Positions 46,034-53,983 of a DNA stretch of 64,000 nucleotides are shown in pieces (within the stretch, counting starts at the first letter, position 1; the number at the start of each line of letters is the position of its first letter). The notes beneath the pieces are model-generated. The model did not search any database, was not told the origin of the DNA, and was given only the letters and a program-made list of their open reading frames with translations. The stretch is from Aspidiotus rigidus (lineage: Eukaryota > Arthropoda > Insecta > Hemiptera > Diaspididae). A program made the translations under genes and the position numbers. The stretch spans positions 434,001 through 498,000 of the forward strand of contig JAVHKY010000012.1 of NCBI GenBank assembly GCA_035079385.1, read 5' to 3'.

Positions 46034-46809
46034 ATTTCTCGAATTTCTTCTAAAATATTAATAATCTCGTTGACCAAGGTCGGATTATTATTACCACATT
46101 TTATCTGACCGTACACTATGTATAGACGCTCCAACAATTCATCCAACGAGTTCCAGTACCGGTATTCTACAGAAGAATTTGTTAGAATTTTTTTCAATCC
46201 TGATCCTACAACTTCTGCATCATTAGACTCAGGGTCAGAACTCGATGACGTTTTTATCTTATTATATTTCAACAATATTGGTCTGATTATCTTCATATAC
46301 TTGATCCCACTACTTGATTTAACTATACCCTCAAGAGGATCATTGTTTCGTTTATATGTAGAAGTTCTCAATACAATCTTTTCATAATTCTCAAGATCTT
46401 TGGAAGTATAATTTTTAGGTTCAGCCAGAGTTAGTAATTCCCATAAACCCGGGGTCCCATTAAATCTTTCACCTGTTTCAAGACAAATGTCATTATCAAG
46501 TAAAGTGACTTTTTTATTACCAACATGAAGTGCATTGTTGTGAATATAAAATCCAAATGTACTATCAGTTTTCATCTCTTTTGAAGCATAATTACTCAAA
46601 TACTTACTCGCTAGGCTACCCATCGGTTTTTCCATCGGTTTTTTTTTTGTTACCGGTTGTAAATTGGATTCTATATTATGTAAAGGTTCTAGTAGAGGCT
46701 TATAATGTTCTTGAAAAGTTTTTCGTTGTGATATTAAACCAGTTTTAATTTCATGGTATTTATCGCTTAAAGCGCGCCTTGATTCGATATAATCTTTTAC
46801 AGCTTTCAT
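46030..46809 (-). CDS. DUF8207-like protein
   Basis: A 259-residue protein of unknown function found beside the PLA2-like gene in arthropod and other virus-like elements. The conserved core at about 84-180 reads TFGFYIHNNALHVGNKK, FNGTPGLWELLTLAEP, and YTSKDLENYEKIVLRT with an RNNDP motif and KSSSGIKYMKII. The family name comes from motif recall (xGTPGLWELL, YTxxDLxxY). VVGSG at 200-204 resembles an adenain cleavage site but has Val at P4. A TATA-like box and 12 A residues lie directly before the ATG. It overlaps the PLA2-like gene by four bases, so the two probably share one transcript. Confidence 0.8.
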   Translation of the reverse strand: MKAVKDYIESRRALSDKYHEIKTGLISQRKTFQEHYKPLLEPLHNIESNLQPVTKKKPMEKPMGSLASKYLSNYASKEMKTDSTFGFYIHNNALHVGNKKVTLLDNDICLETGERFNGTPGLWELLTLAEPKNYTSKDLENYEKIVLRTSTYKRNNDPLEGIVKSSSGIKYMKIIRPILLKYNKIKTSSSSDPESNDAEVVGSGLKKILTNSSVEYRYWNSLDELLERLYIVYGQIKCGNNNPTLVNEIINILEEIREI

Positions 46810-46845
46810 TTTTTTTTTTTTGAAGAATCTTGCATGTTATTTATA
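46810..46845 (-). promoter_or_regulatory. TATA-like box and A12 leader before the DUF8207-like gene
   Basis: TATAAATA (minus strand, 46838-46845) is followed after 16 bases by twelve A residues that run into the ATG. The box overlaps the stop codon of the upstream minor capsid gene. Confidence 0.55.
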
Positions 46846-47545
46846 CACAAGGTCGAAAGTTGAGCGTCATACAAATTTTTTCACCTCGAAAATCAAGTAA
46901 ACGATCGTCTTGATCGACAATTTTAATTACTAGATCGTGAATTTCATCTGTATTCACAGGGTAATATGATAAAGTATGAGGTCGTTCGATTATTTTTTCA
47001 CCGATCCTAGCATCCAAAGGAAATTCGTAGAGTGTATTATCGTATCGTTTCAGATCGTGAAAATTACTGTGAACTATATTACACTTTATTTTTATAGTAT
47101 TTACTTTGAAAATATCTATCGGTAGGTCCGAATATGCGACTGCGAAAGGTCTAATTGTTTGAGGACTAAATCCTAAAATTTTTCCGACCGAGTTTCTTTT
47201 AGAAAAATCTATAACCCATCGACTTTGAACTCGAACCTTTAGCGTATTTTTATTTAAAATAAACGAAATTTCCGGTACGTCTTTATAATTTTCGATAAAT
47301 TCAAAAATATCTTGCAATTCGTAAGAACCTGTAGGAATAACTATCCGAAAATGATCGTCGGAATGATCAGCTTCATTAATTAATACGAGTTCGTTGTTTT
47401 CATTTTCTTCCGAAATGTTGGGTATACTATTAAAAGTAACAAAACTCTTCAAACATACTTCATACTGTTTTCCTAATTTTATACTTTCGTGATATGCGCG
47501 TGAAAATTCTGAGTTATAACTGTTTAAAGAAATTTGGAACGACAT
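46841..47545 (-). CDS. Minor capsid (penton-like) protein
   Basis: A 234-residue protein. Features typical of the single-jelly-roll minor capsid protein of Polintons and adintoviruses are GKILGFSPQTI, then DIFKVNTIKIKCNIV, LYEFPLDARIGEKIIERP, and a C-terminal IKIVDQDDRLLDFRGEKICM. It should occupy the capsid vertices. It lies downstream of the major capsid gene, separated by a direct repeat and a TCGA-motif block. A TATTTAAA-type box and ten A residues precede the ATG. The frame is intact. Confidence 0.83.
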   Translation of the reverse strand: MSFQISLNSYNSEFSRAYHESIKLGKQYEVCLKSFVTFNSIPNISEENENNELVLINEADHSDDHFRIVIPTGSYELQDIFEFIENYKDVPEISFILNKNTLKVRVQSRWVIDFSKRNSVGKILGFSPQTIRPFAVAYSDLPIDIFKVNTIKIKCNIVHSNFHDLKRYDNTLYEFPLDARIGEKIIERPHTLSYYPVNTDEIHDLVIKIVDQDDRLLDFRGEKICMTLNFRPCV

Positions 47546-47582
47546 TTTTTTTTTTCAAGGTAGGAAAGAAGACGTATTTAAA
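47546..47582 (-). promoter_or_regulatory. TATA-like box and A10 leader before the minor capsid gene
   Basis: TTTAAATA (47575-47582, minus strand) is followed by an A10 run (47546-47555) that runs into the ATG. The box lies in the first copy of a direct repeat; the second copy carries the same box near 47757. Confidence 0.5.
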
Positions 47583-47906
47583 ACCTCGTTGATATATTTC
47601 TTGCGTGAGAGATATATAAGAAGTGTTTATACGTGAAGGAAAATCCCGTTTCAACGTCAAACTTCTATTTGACTAAAACAGAGTAGAGTCTACTTTAGGA
47701 TTCATGGAGTAGTCCATTTATTGATTACTTGGAATAATAGGAAAGAAAAGAAGACGTATTTAAAACCTCGTTGATATATTTCTAACGAGAGAAATATACA
47801 AGAAGTCTTTATACTTGAAGGAAAATCCCCTTTCAACATCCAACTTCTATTTTTTTTTAATTAAAAACAGAGTAGAGTCTACTTTAGGATCTATGGAGTA
47901 ACCATT
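47561..47906. repeat. Direct repeat of about 150-165 bp between capsid genes
   Basis: 47561-47714 and 47738-47906 share GAAGACGTATTTAAAACCTC, GTTGATATATTTCT, GAAGGAAAATCCC.TTTCAAC and AACAGAGTAGAGTCTACTTT in the same order. The repeat includes the TATA-like box of the minor capsid gene and a short palindrome, AGTAGAGTCTACT. Confidence 0.85.
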
Positions 47907-47924
47907 GTTTATATTTTAAGTGAA

Positions 47925-48065
47925 TCTGGCTTTTTTTAGCCGATTCTAGTCGATTTTAGTCGAAATTGGTCGTTTTTTAGCCGATTCTAGTCGAAATTGG
48001 TCGATTTTTAAATGAATCTGTTTTTTTTTTTTTTTCTTTTTTTTAACCGATTCTAGTCAATTTTA
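47925..48065 (-). repeat. TCGA-motif block upstream of the second direct repeat
   Basis: Tandem AGCCGATTCTAGTCGA(A/T)TTT and AAATTGGTCG units lie between the minor and major capsid genes, matching blocks at 42860-43015 and 44635-44715. Confidence 0.8.
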
Positions 48066-48088
48066 AATGTATAAACTCACCTTGTCCA

Positions 48089-49318
48089 TTATTCAGCTAA
48101 AACTCTGTTGTTGAGCGGATTATACACAATTTTCTTATCTATAATCATTACACAATGTATAGTAAGTTTTGAACTAATATTTTCTCGCCAATTAAAATTA
48201 ATTTTTATATTTATCAAGGAATCTTTAATAACATTAGGTTGGTGGGAACAGTCGATAGCAATTATAGGATATTTAGTCAAAAATGTATTGTAGTCTACTA
48301 ACGGTTCAACTTCTTCCTGATTCTTGGCATAATAAGAGACTTTGAACTGACTAAACATATGGTAAAGATTACCGCATTTCAGTTCATCATACTTTAAATT
48401 TAAACGCGTTCGAGGATATAAAGCTGACTCATTCAGACATAATTGAATATTTTCGAGATTTGAGAGATCGAATAAAGCGTTATCTTTAGCCTTTTTATTA
48501 TCCCGATCATCCTGAAAGCCTAACAAAATAAACTTTGTTCTCGAGTAAGCCACTGGAAAGTCCCACGTATATTCAGTCCCTACAGGTGGAATTATACTTT
48601 GATAAAGCCAATGTCGAAAGTGGAGTTCGTAGTTTGTATTATCCAGAATTTCTTTGGTTATTTTTGTATCATATTCCAAGGATAATTTTATTTGTGGTAC
48701 TCTCCAAACAACTTCATTCAACCTCACCTGAACTGAATAGTTTTCTGACAGTTCAAAGCAATTATTAGGCTGTCCTCCTGTATTTCGAAAGAAAACTAAT
48801 TTCTGAGGTACCCGGTAAACAAAATTTTTGTAATCCTCAAAGAATCCCATTACAATAGAAAGTGGAATAGAGACTGAAAAATAACGTTTACTGTTGAGAA
48901 TATTTTCGTGAGAAGTGGAATTTATTTTCCAACCAGCGGTATTGTAACATAAGTCACGCTCAAACGAGACTAAACCTTTCATTAGAGTGGAATAACCAGG
49001 CTTCCGAATTGTATCAATTTTTGTGTCACCGATGTAATAATCAATTCTATCAAACAAATGTAGGGGACCATTATTCACAAAATGAACGTGCTCAAAATTC
49101 ACAAGATCCTCCTCCTGAATACCTATAACACTAGATCCTGTAGCACTAGTCTTTTTAATTATGAGTACCCCATTGAGTAGTAACAAACTTTTAGATGGTT
49201 GAGTTATAATATCTTCATTAAAAACGTTAATTTGAAACTCAGATCCTGATTCATTAATATTCTGACTAATAGGAGGTCTAAACTCGTAGTACTCAAAACT
49301 TTCAACAAGATTATCCAT
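48089..49318 (-). CDS. Major capsid protein (double jelly-roll)
   Basis: A 409-residue protein recognisable as the double-jelly-roll major capsid protein of Polinton-like elements. The N-terminal YYEFRPPISQNINESGSEFQ is followed by LLLLNGVLIIKK, HFVNNGPLHLFDRIDYYIG, and YSTLMKGLVSFERDL. The centre has IPLSIVMGFFEDYKN and QVRLNEVVWRVPQIKLS, and the C-terminal roll ends with an IDCSHQPNVIK region. Trimers should build the capsid shell. It sits between the ATPase and minor capsid genes, the usual morphogenesis order. The intact frame implies recent activity. A TATAAATA box overlaps the ATPase stop codon. Confidence 0.9.
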   Translation of the reverse strand: MDNLVESFEYYEFRPPISQNINESGSEFQINVFNEDIITQPSKSLLLLNGVLIIKKTSATGSSVIGIQEEDLVNFEHVHFVNNGPLHLFDRIDYYIGDTKIDTIRKPGYSTLMKGLVSFERDLCYNTAGWKINSTSHENILNSKRYFSVSIPLSIVMGFFEDYKNFVYRVPQKLVFFRNTGGQPNNCFELSENYSVQVRLNEVVWRVPQIKLSLEYDTKITKEILDNTNYELHFRHWLYQSIIPPVGTEYTWDFPVAYSRTKFILLGFQDDRDNKKAKDNALFDLSNLENIQLCLNESALYPRTRLNLKYDELKCGNLYHMFSQFKVSYYAKNQEEVEPLVDYNTFLTKYPIIAIDCSHQPNVIKDSLINIKINFNWRENISSKLTIHCVMIIDKKIVYNPLNNRVLAE

Positions 49319-49362
49319 TTTTTTAAATGAAACAAACTCGTTTTCTCACCACTCTATTTATA
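49319..49362 (-). promoter_or_regulatory. TATA-like box before the major capsid gene
   Basis: TATAAATA (minus strand, 49355-49362) lies 36 bases before the ATG, overlaps the stop of the ATPase gene and is followed by a short A6 run at the ATG. The layout matches that before the ATPase and DUF8207-like genes. Confidence 0.55.
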
Positions 49363-50023
49363 CATACTTTAAACTTTTAGAATTGAACATTTTTTTATAT
49401 TTACACTGTTCATTTTCCACATCTATAACAAGAAAGCCGTATGATTCACTCCAACATTCGTTACAAAATTTTTTAAATTTTTCAAAGTTCAAGTCTGTAA
49501 CATATTCTGTATATATTTGTCTTAAATTTACCAAATCCTGTCGAAATAAAATCAGATAATTTAAATTCTCGCGAATCGTAGATCGTTTAGGAATTTTTGT
49601 ATAACTTTGACTAAGATAAAAACTTGAGATGTCTCGGTGACGACCTCGCAGAAAGAAATTTGCAATTTTGTCCTGATTTTCTGTTAATACATCGTCAAAC
49701 ACGATTATGGAACCTATCTCTATTTCCTCAGGGTCTGGTAGATTTTCAACATCGTTTATCTGGTGGAAAGTAATTTTTTTTCGATTCTTTTTGTTGTAAC
49801 TATGAACAAGATCGCTCAACATTTGATATTTATCTTGGTAGACTGTTTTTGAACATAAATAAAGAGTCCAAAAAGGCCTTATATGTAGTAAAATTGTTAG
49901 CAAAACATTCGATTTACCGCCTCCACTTGGTCCGAAAATACCTGCTCGTAAAATATTAGGGAACATCTCAACTTGTCTTTCAGACTTGGGTTTTGTATCG
50001 AAATTTATCACAGAAATACTCAT
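49358..50023 (-). CDS. FtsK/HerA-type genome-packaging ATPase
   Basis: A 221-residue P-loop ATPase that would pump the element genome into capsids. Walker A is GPSGGGKS (31-38) and Walker B is IIVFDD (106-111). A sensor region YLSQSYTKIPKRSTIREN (136-152) and a NIFLRGRHRDIS-like stretch (NFFLRGRHRDIS, 123-134) are typical of the A32-like/adenovirus-IVa2-like packaging ATPases of this group. It lies directly upstream of the major capsid gene. A TATAAATA box and an A14 run precede its ATG. Frame intact. Confidence 0.92.
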   Translation of the reverse strand: MSISVINFDTKPKSERQVEMFPNILRAGIFGPSGGGKSNVLLTILLHIRPFWTLYLCSKTVYQDKYQMLSDLVHSYNKKNRKKITFHQINDVENLPDPEEIEIGSIIVFDDVLTENQDKIANFFLRGRHRDISSFYLSQSYTKIPKRSTIRENLNYLILFRQDLVNLRQIYTEYVTDLNFEKFKKFCNECWSESYGFLVIDVENEQCKYKKMFNSKSLKYV

Positions 50024-50072
50024 TTTGTATTAGTTTTTTTTTTTTTTCTGTTTAATACAACCATTATTTATA
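50024..50072 (-). promoter_or_regulatory. TATA-like box and A14 run before the ATPase gene
   Basis: TATAAATA (minus strand, 50065-50072), then an A14 run (50034-50047), then ten bases to the ATG. Confidence 0.55.
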
Positions 50073-50117
50073 CTAACCCTTATAACCATATGGTTCAGTA
50101 CAGTAATTTTCCGTTTA

Positions 50118-52634
50118 TCAGAATTTAAAGAAAGAGTTTTTTATTTTACGCGCATTCGATGATCCCTTGGGCATAGAAATAAATTGAAAGTGGAAAATAC
50201 AATCCAAGAGGTCAACCGCGTCGTCAGATTCTAAAATTTGTATAAGTTTTTCGCTCAATTTGTCGAGAATATCATCAAAGGAAGACAGAATTCCTGTGGA
50301 AATATAACCCCGAGTAAATTTTGAATTTTGGATGCAAAGATTGATTTTGTCACCCTCTTCCCAACTTGTTGAGCTTTTCGCGTATCTGAACAATTTATTC
50401 ATACATGCTCGAACAATGTTACCTTCTGTTATACGTGGTATATTTTTCTTCAAAGTTATTTGAAAACGTTTTTCACGGGTACCGAATTTTACATGACTAG
50501 TAGTACCGGGTAATTCTATAATTTTAATATACGAGTTAAGACCACCTCCACCGTAATATATTCGATTAAAACGTTCATTATAAATTTTTTCTCGATGAAC
50601 ATTGTCTAAAACGGGATCGATCACTGTTTTCAACTCTTTAATTCTACGTTTCATTCTCATGTGATCACGAAAATTGAAGCTTCTTACTGGGTCAAAACTT
50701 TCTTCTCTAGAGTCTAAGAAATGTACGCTATTTTGTTCGGAAAATCTCACTTTTTTTTCAAACCTACTCTTATACATCCGTTTACGAAATTTTGAGTCTA
50801 AAAAAGGTTTCAACTTTTTTTCCATTTCTTTCTTCTTTTTGTCGAATCTCGCCAAGTTAATCCATAAACCATTTCTTGTCTCGATATTCGCCTCATTCCA
50901 AAACATCGCGCATTTTTGCTTGAATTCTGCTAGGTTTAAATTGGGGAAATAGGAAGAGAACGTATATCCTGTATCAGGAAGTGTAACTTCTATGTGCACA
51001 CCATTCATGTTTTCGTCAGTTGTTAAATCGTTAAAATTATTCACATTTTCACAGACTGGGATCTGAAAACTATCATTTTCAAAATCTTCTAATATTTCGT
51101 CATTAATTAGATTCTCTTCACTCATAAAATTTTGCACTACCTCGTTAGTGAGTAAATTATTCAAATCACTCATAAAATTTTCGCAGACTGGGATCTGAAA
51201 ACTATCATTTTCAAAATCTTCTAACATTTCGTCATTAATTAGATTCTCTTCACTCATAAAATTTTGCACTACCTCCTTAGTAAGTAAATTGTTCAAGTCA
51301 CTATCAATAAGTAAATAATTATCTAAATTGTTTACGAGTTCATTAGTATTAGAAAATAATGCCGCGGCCGCAGCGTCAGGATCAAATAAATCTAAAATAT
51401 TATTATTTAAAATATTTTCTTGTCTTAACATTTGCTCATTCCAAGCCAGGTCTTGTTCCACAATGAAATTCGTATTTTCCTCATCGTCAATAATAAAATT
51501 TTCACTATTCACGTAACATGGATCCTCTGACAATTTTTCGAGCTCTTCATCCGACACGTACACGGGCATATTTTTACCACAACTTAAAAAATTATCCATC
51601 CTAACCTCTAATTCGTCCCATTCTGGATCATCATTGTTTAAAATATTTACAGGTTCGGCCTGTTCATCATCGCTTAAAAATAGATCATCGTTTAAAATAT
51701 TTACAGGTTCGTCCTCTTCATCATCTGATGATGAGAGAAATAGATCTTGTTCTAATATATTTTTCTCCTCTAATTTTTTCGGGAAATATTTCGCGAGAGG
51801 GAGAGGAGCAGTTCTTTTTCGTGTACATAAGAGCTGTTCGAATATATCGTCGTTATTATCACTATTTTTTGAAACAAGGGGGGAAATATTTTCTAATTCA
51901 TATAGTTTTTTATCACCGACACTACATTTTACATCTGTACGAGAACCTAATTTAAAAAGGGAAGAAGGAACTACATTTTCAGGTCTATTTTTCTTATTTT
52001 TACAAATAGTTTTCTTTCTTCGACTTACCACTTTTTCCGGTTTCGGACTTACAATTTTTTCATCGTCATCTGAAAGGATGTCCTTCTTACGCTGGTGCAC
52101 CATATTCTGGAAATGATTATCTTCTTCTTCTTCATCATTTTGTTCAGGAACGTTGAGAATTTTCTCCCATGGAATGGACACTGGTACAGTTTTTTCCTTC
52201 TTGTCTTCTTGAATACCTAAGTACATTTCCATTGTTCTAGGAGATGGTAGGGGTTTGATAGGGGACGGGATTTGAAATGTTATTTGCTGTTTTTTTGAAG
52301 AAAGTACAAAATTATTATTTTCTAAATTTAAATCAGCGTCGATAATCGCCGCGATGAGTTCACCTTTCCTAAATTTATAATATTTCGCGATGCCGTAACC
52401 GGCTGCGATGTGTTTTAAAGTAATTAAATTGTTAGTACTTAAATCTAAACTATTCTCTACGACTAAGTAGTTAATTTTTTTGGGGTTAATTTTTTCTAAC
52501 GCTATAATTAAATCTATTTTTTTTAACTTATAATAATATTTAATTCTATTTTCGCGAGCTTGCTCGCGCAATTCTTTCACACCTAAGTTCTTAAAAGAAC
52601 TGTTATTAATTGCGGAAACGAAAGCTTGTGTCAT
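50118..52634 (-). CDS. 838-residue protein: SAP/Rho-N-like N-terminus, acidic middle, PolB-N-like C-terminus
   Basis: Residues about 14-50 (LGVKELREQARENRIKYYYK) and about 70-105 look like two SAP/HeH or Rho-N-type helix-extended-loop-helix motifs, possible DNA binders. The middle (about 150-540) is acidic and low in complexity with in-frame duplications. The C-terminal 150 residues begin near YYGGGGLNSYIKIIEL and include FQITLKKNIPRI and a segment ending QFISMPKGS. From memory this resembles the domain that precedes the family-B DNA polymerase in related arthropod proteins. Here the protein ends about 12 residues later with no exonuclease or polymerase motifs. It may be a replication initiator-like or truncated PolB protein. 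Start: first ATG, with clear upstream non-coding sequence. Confidence 0.75.
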   Translation of the reverse strand: MTQAFVSAINNSSFKNLGVKELREQARENRIKYYYKLKKIDLIIALEKINPKKINYLVVENSLDLSTNNLITLKHIAAGYGIAKYYKFRKGELIAAIIDADLNLENNNFVLSSKKQQITFQIPSPIKPLPSPRTMEMYLGIQEDKKEKTVPVSIPWEKILNVPEQNDEEEEDNHFQNMVHQRKKDILSDDDEKIVSPKPEKVVSRRKKTICKNKKNRPENVVPSSLFKLGSRTDVKCSVGDKKLYELENISPLVSKNSDNNDDIFEQLLCTRKRTAPLPLAKYFPKKLEEKNILEQDLFLSSSDDEEDEPVNILNDDLFLSDDEQAEPVNILNNDDPEWDELEVRMDNFLSCGKNMPVYVSDEELEKLSEDPCYVNSENFIIDDEENTNFIVEQDLAWNEQMLRQENILNNNILDLFDPDAAAAALFSNTNELVNNLDNYLLIDSDLNNLLTKEVVQNFMSEENLINDEMLEDFENDSFQIPVCENFMSDLNNLLTNEVVQNFMSEENLINDEILEDFENDSFQIPVCENVNNFNDLTTDENMNGVHIEVTLPDTGYTFSSYFPNLNLAEFKQKCAMFWNEANIETRNGLWINLARFDKKKKEMEKKLKPFLDSKFRKRMYKSRFEKKVRFSEQNSVHFLDSREESFDPVRSFNFRDHMRMKRRIKELKTVIDPVLDNVHREKIYNERFNRIYYGGGGLNSYIKIIELPGTTSHVKFGTREKRFQITLKKNIPRITEGNIVRACMNKLFRYAKSSTSWEEGDKINLCIQNSKFTRGYISTGILSSFDDILDKLSEKLIQILESDDAVDLLDCIFHFQFISMPKGSSNARKIKNSFFKF
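51051..51303 (-). repeat. In-frame 132-bp tandem duplication in the 838-residue protein
   Basis: Two nearly identical copies offset by 132 bases encode about 44 residues each (ENLINDEMLEDFENDSFQIP and ENLINDEILEDFENDSFQIP). Only a few substitutions separate them, so the duplication is recent. A shorter duplication with EPVNILNDD lies near 51640-51720. Confidence 0.9.
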
Positions 52635-52639
52635 CGTAC

Positions 52640-53250
52640 GCAGTGTATGTAGACTGAGCTGTCGAAAGACAATGAGAGAATAATTAGTCGTCGATTCAAT
52701 TTATAATTTTTTGGTCGAGTGGGCGGAGTCTCATATATTCGTCGTTGTCCGAATATTATTTTCACGAATTCCTCAAAACAGTTTTGTCGGACACCGCAGG
52801 TGCGCCGAATGTCGCGGAAGCGTTAATTACTGAGAATCAGTCGTCGACTCGTCGTCGGCACGTGTGCTCGAGCGCTGTGGAAGCGTTCACATTCTATAAC
52901 TGAATACCTTTTTTTACATTCCAATGTTTTTTTTTCTTCTGTTTCAGCGATCATTTTGACGAATTGTACATAAACCTTCGCAGATACTTGTATTATAAAA
53001 AAAAAAAACACTTTTACAGAAATAAACTAGACTGTATTCTAAAGTAATTTACTCGTATTAATAATGAATACACCATACCGGTCTCGATAATAAGTAACTG
53101 CGTTTTTTTTTCCTCATTCGTCCGTATGACATAGGTTTCAGTCGTAATACGTAACTGCATTTCACACTTCTCGGAAGCTTCGATGTCAATTTCTTTCCGT
53201 CACGACACATGTAAATAGGCTATTGTTTCTGCTCGTTATTTTCGCACTTA
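52640..53250. promoter_or_regulatory. Divergent intergenic region of the Polinton element
   Basis: This interval of about 600 bp separates the minus-strand series from the plus-strand small genes. It contains GTCGTCGA/GTCGTCGG-like motifs (52688, 52740, 52842) and GTCGGACACC, but no convincing ORF. By position it should hold divergent promoters; no clear TATAAATA box was found here. Confidence 0.4.
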
Positions 53251-53254
53251 CATT

Positions 53255-53443
53255 ATGGAGAATAAAAAACGTAAACACGAAGAAATTGAAGAATGCTCGT
53301 TCAAAAGGGTAGGCTCTGGGAAATATAATTCTTTACAGGAACAACGTGAACGAGAAATACAAAAAGAAAAATTACAAACTTATTGGGAAGAATTGGAAGA
53401 ACGTAAAAAACGAATAGAACATTATAAAAGTAAGACACTCTAG
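53255..53443 (+). CDS. Small basic/charged coiled-coil-like protein or first exon
   Basis: 62 codons from an ATG. The product is rich in Lys, Glu and Arg with a long helical stretch (QREREIQKEKLQTYWEELEE). Function unknown. Near its end, AAAAGTAAGA at 53426-53435 resembles a splice donor, and a join to the TGTAG at 53495-53499 would keep the frame open into the next small gene. It is therefore either an independent small gene or exon 1 of a two-exon gene. Confidence 0.45.
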   Translation: MENKKRKHEEIEECSFKRVGSGKYNSLQEQREREIQKEKLQTYWEELEERKKRIEHYKSKTL

Positions 53444-53582
53444 CTGCATTGGGTCACTTCATCATAGGTCGAGTTATTGAAAAGAAGTACTAGCTGTAGA
53501 CCTATACTCGTGTAGCTGGACATTTTTAACTGAATATAATCAGAGGGAGGAAGTAAATCTAGTCATTTCTGATCAAAACATC

Positions 53583-53936
53583 ATGGGGAAAAGATTTGAG
53601 TTTTGGAAACATCTCTGTCTTCTCTATATAGATGATAAATTAGAAGCTAGTTGTGTTTTAGGAAGAATGACAGAAAATGATAAATATATGCTCACCTTTT
53701 ATGATTCAGAGAATGTGAGCTCGAGAAAATACAGAAAATTAATAAAATATAGTTATAGAAACAGAGAATATTTTGTAGAACTTTTGCAAGAAATTAAAAA
53801 AAGAACCATACTCTACACATGTATGTCAATTGATGACGACGATCAAGATCTATTTTTTAAGGCCAAGTTTTGGGGTAGATGGGATGTAATGAGTTACCAC
53901 CCAACAGCTAAAATCATGTTTATATCACATTATTGA
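53583..53936 (+). CDS. Small protein of unknown function next to the right TIR
   Basis: 117 codons from an ATG, with the frame already open from 53481. It contains FEFWKHLCLLYIDDKLEASC, then a Tyr/Lys-rich middle and an acidic SIDDDDQDLFFKAKFWGRWD near the C-terminus. I do not recognise the family. It ends 47 bases before the right terminal repeat. Being on the plus strand, it is transcribed away from the main series. Confidence 0.5.
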   Translation: MGKRFEFWKHLCLLYIDDKLEASCVLGRMTENDKYMLTFYDSENVSSRKYRKLIKYSYRNREYFVELLQEIKKRTILYTCMSIDDDDQDLFFKAKFWGRWDVMSYHPTAKIMFISHY

Positions 53937-53983
53937 CTATATAAAGAGTTGTAGGTTTTTACAGAGGTCATGAAAACTGGAAG

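Noticed and set aside
51634..52116. 160-codon plus-strand frame, Ser/Phe-rich
   Set aside because: Antisense shadow of the acidic region of the 838-residue protein (GAA/GAT codons read as TTC/ATC).
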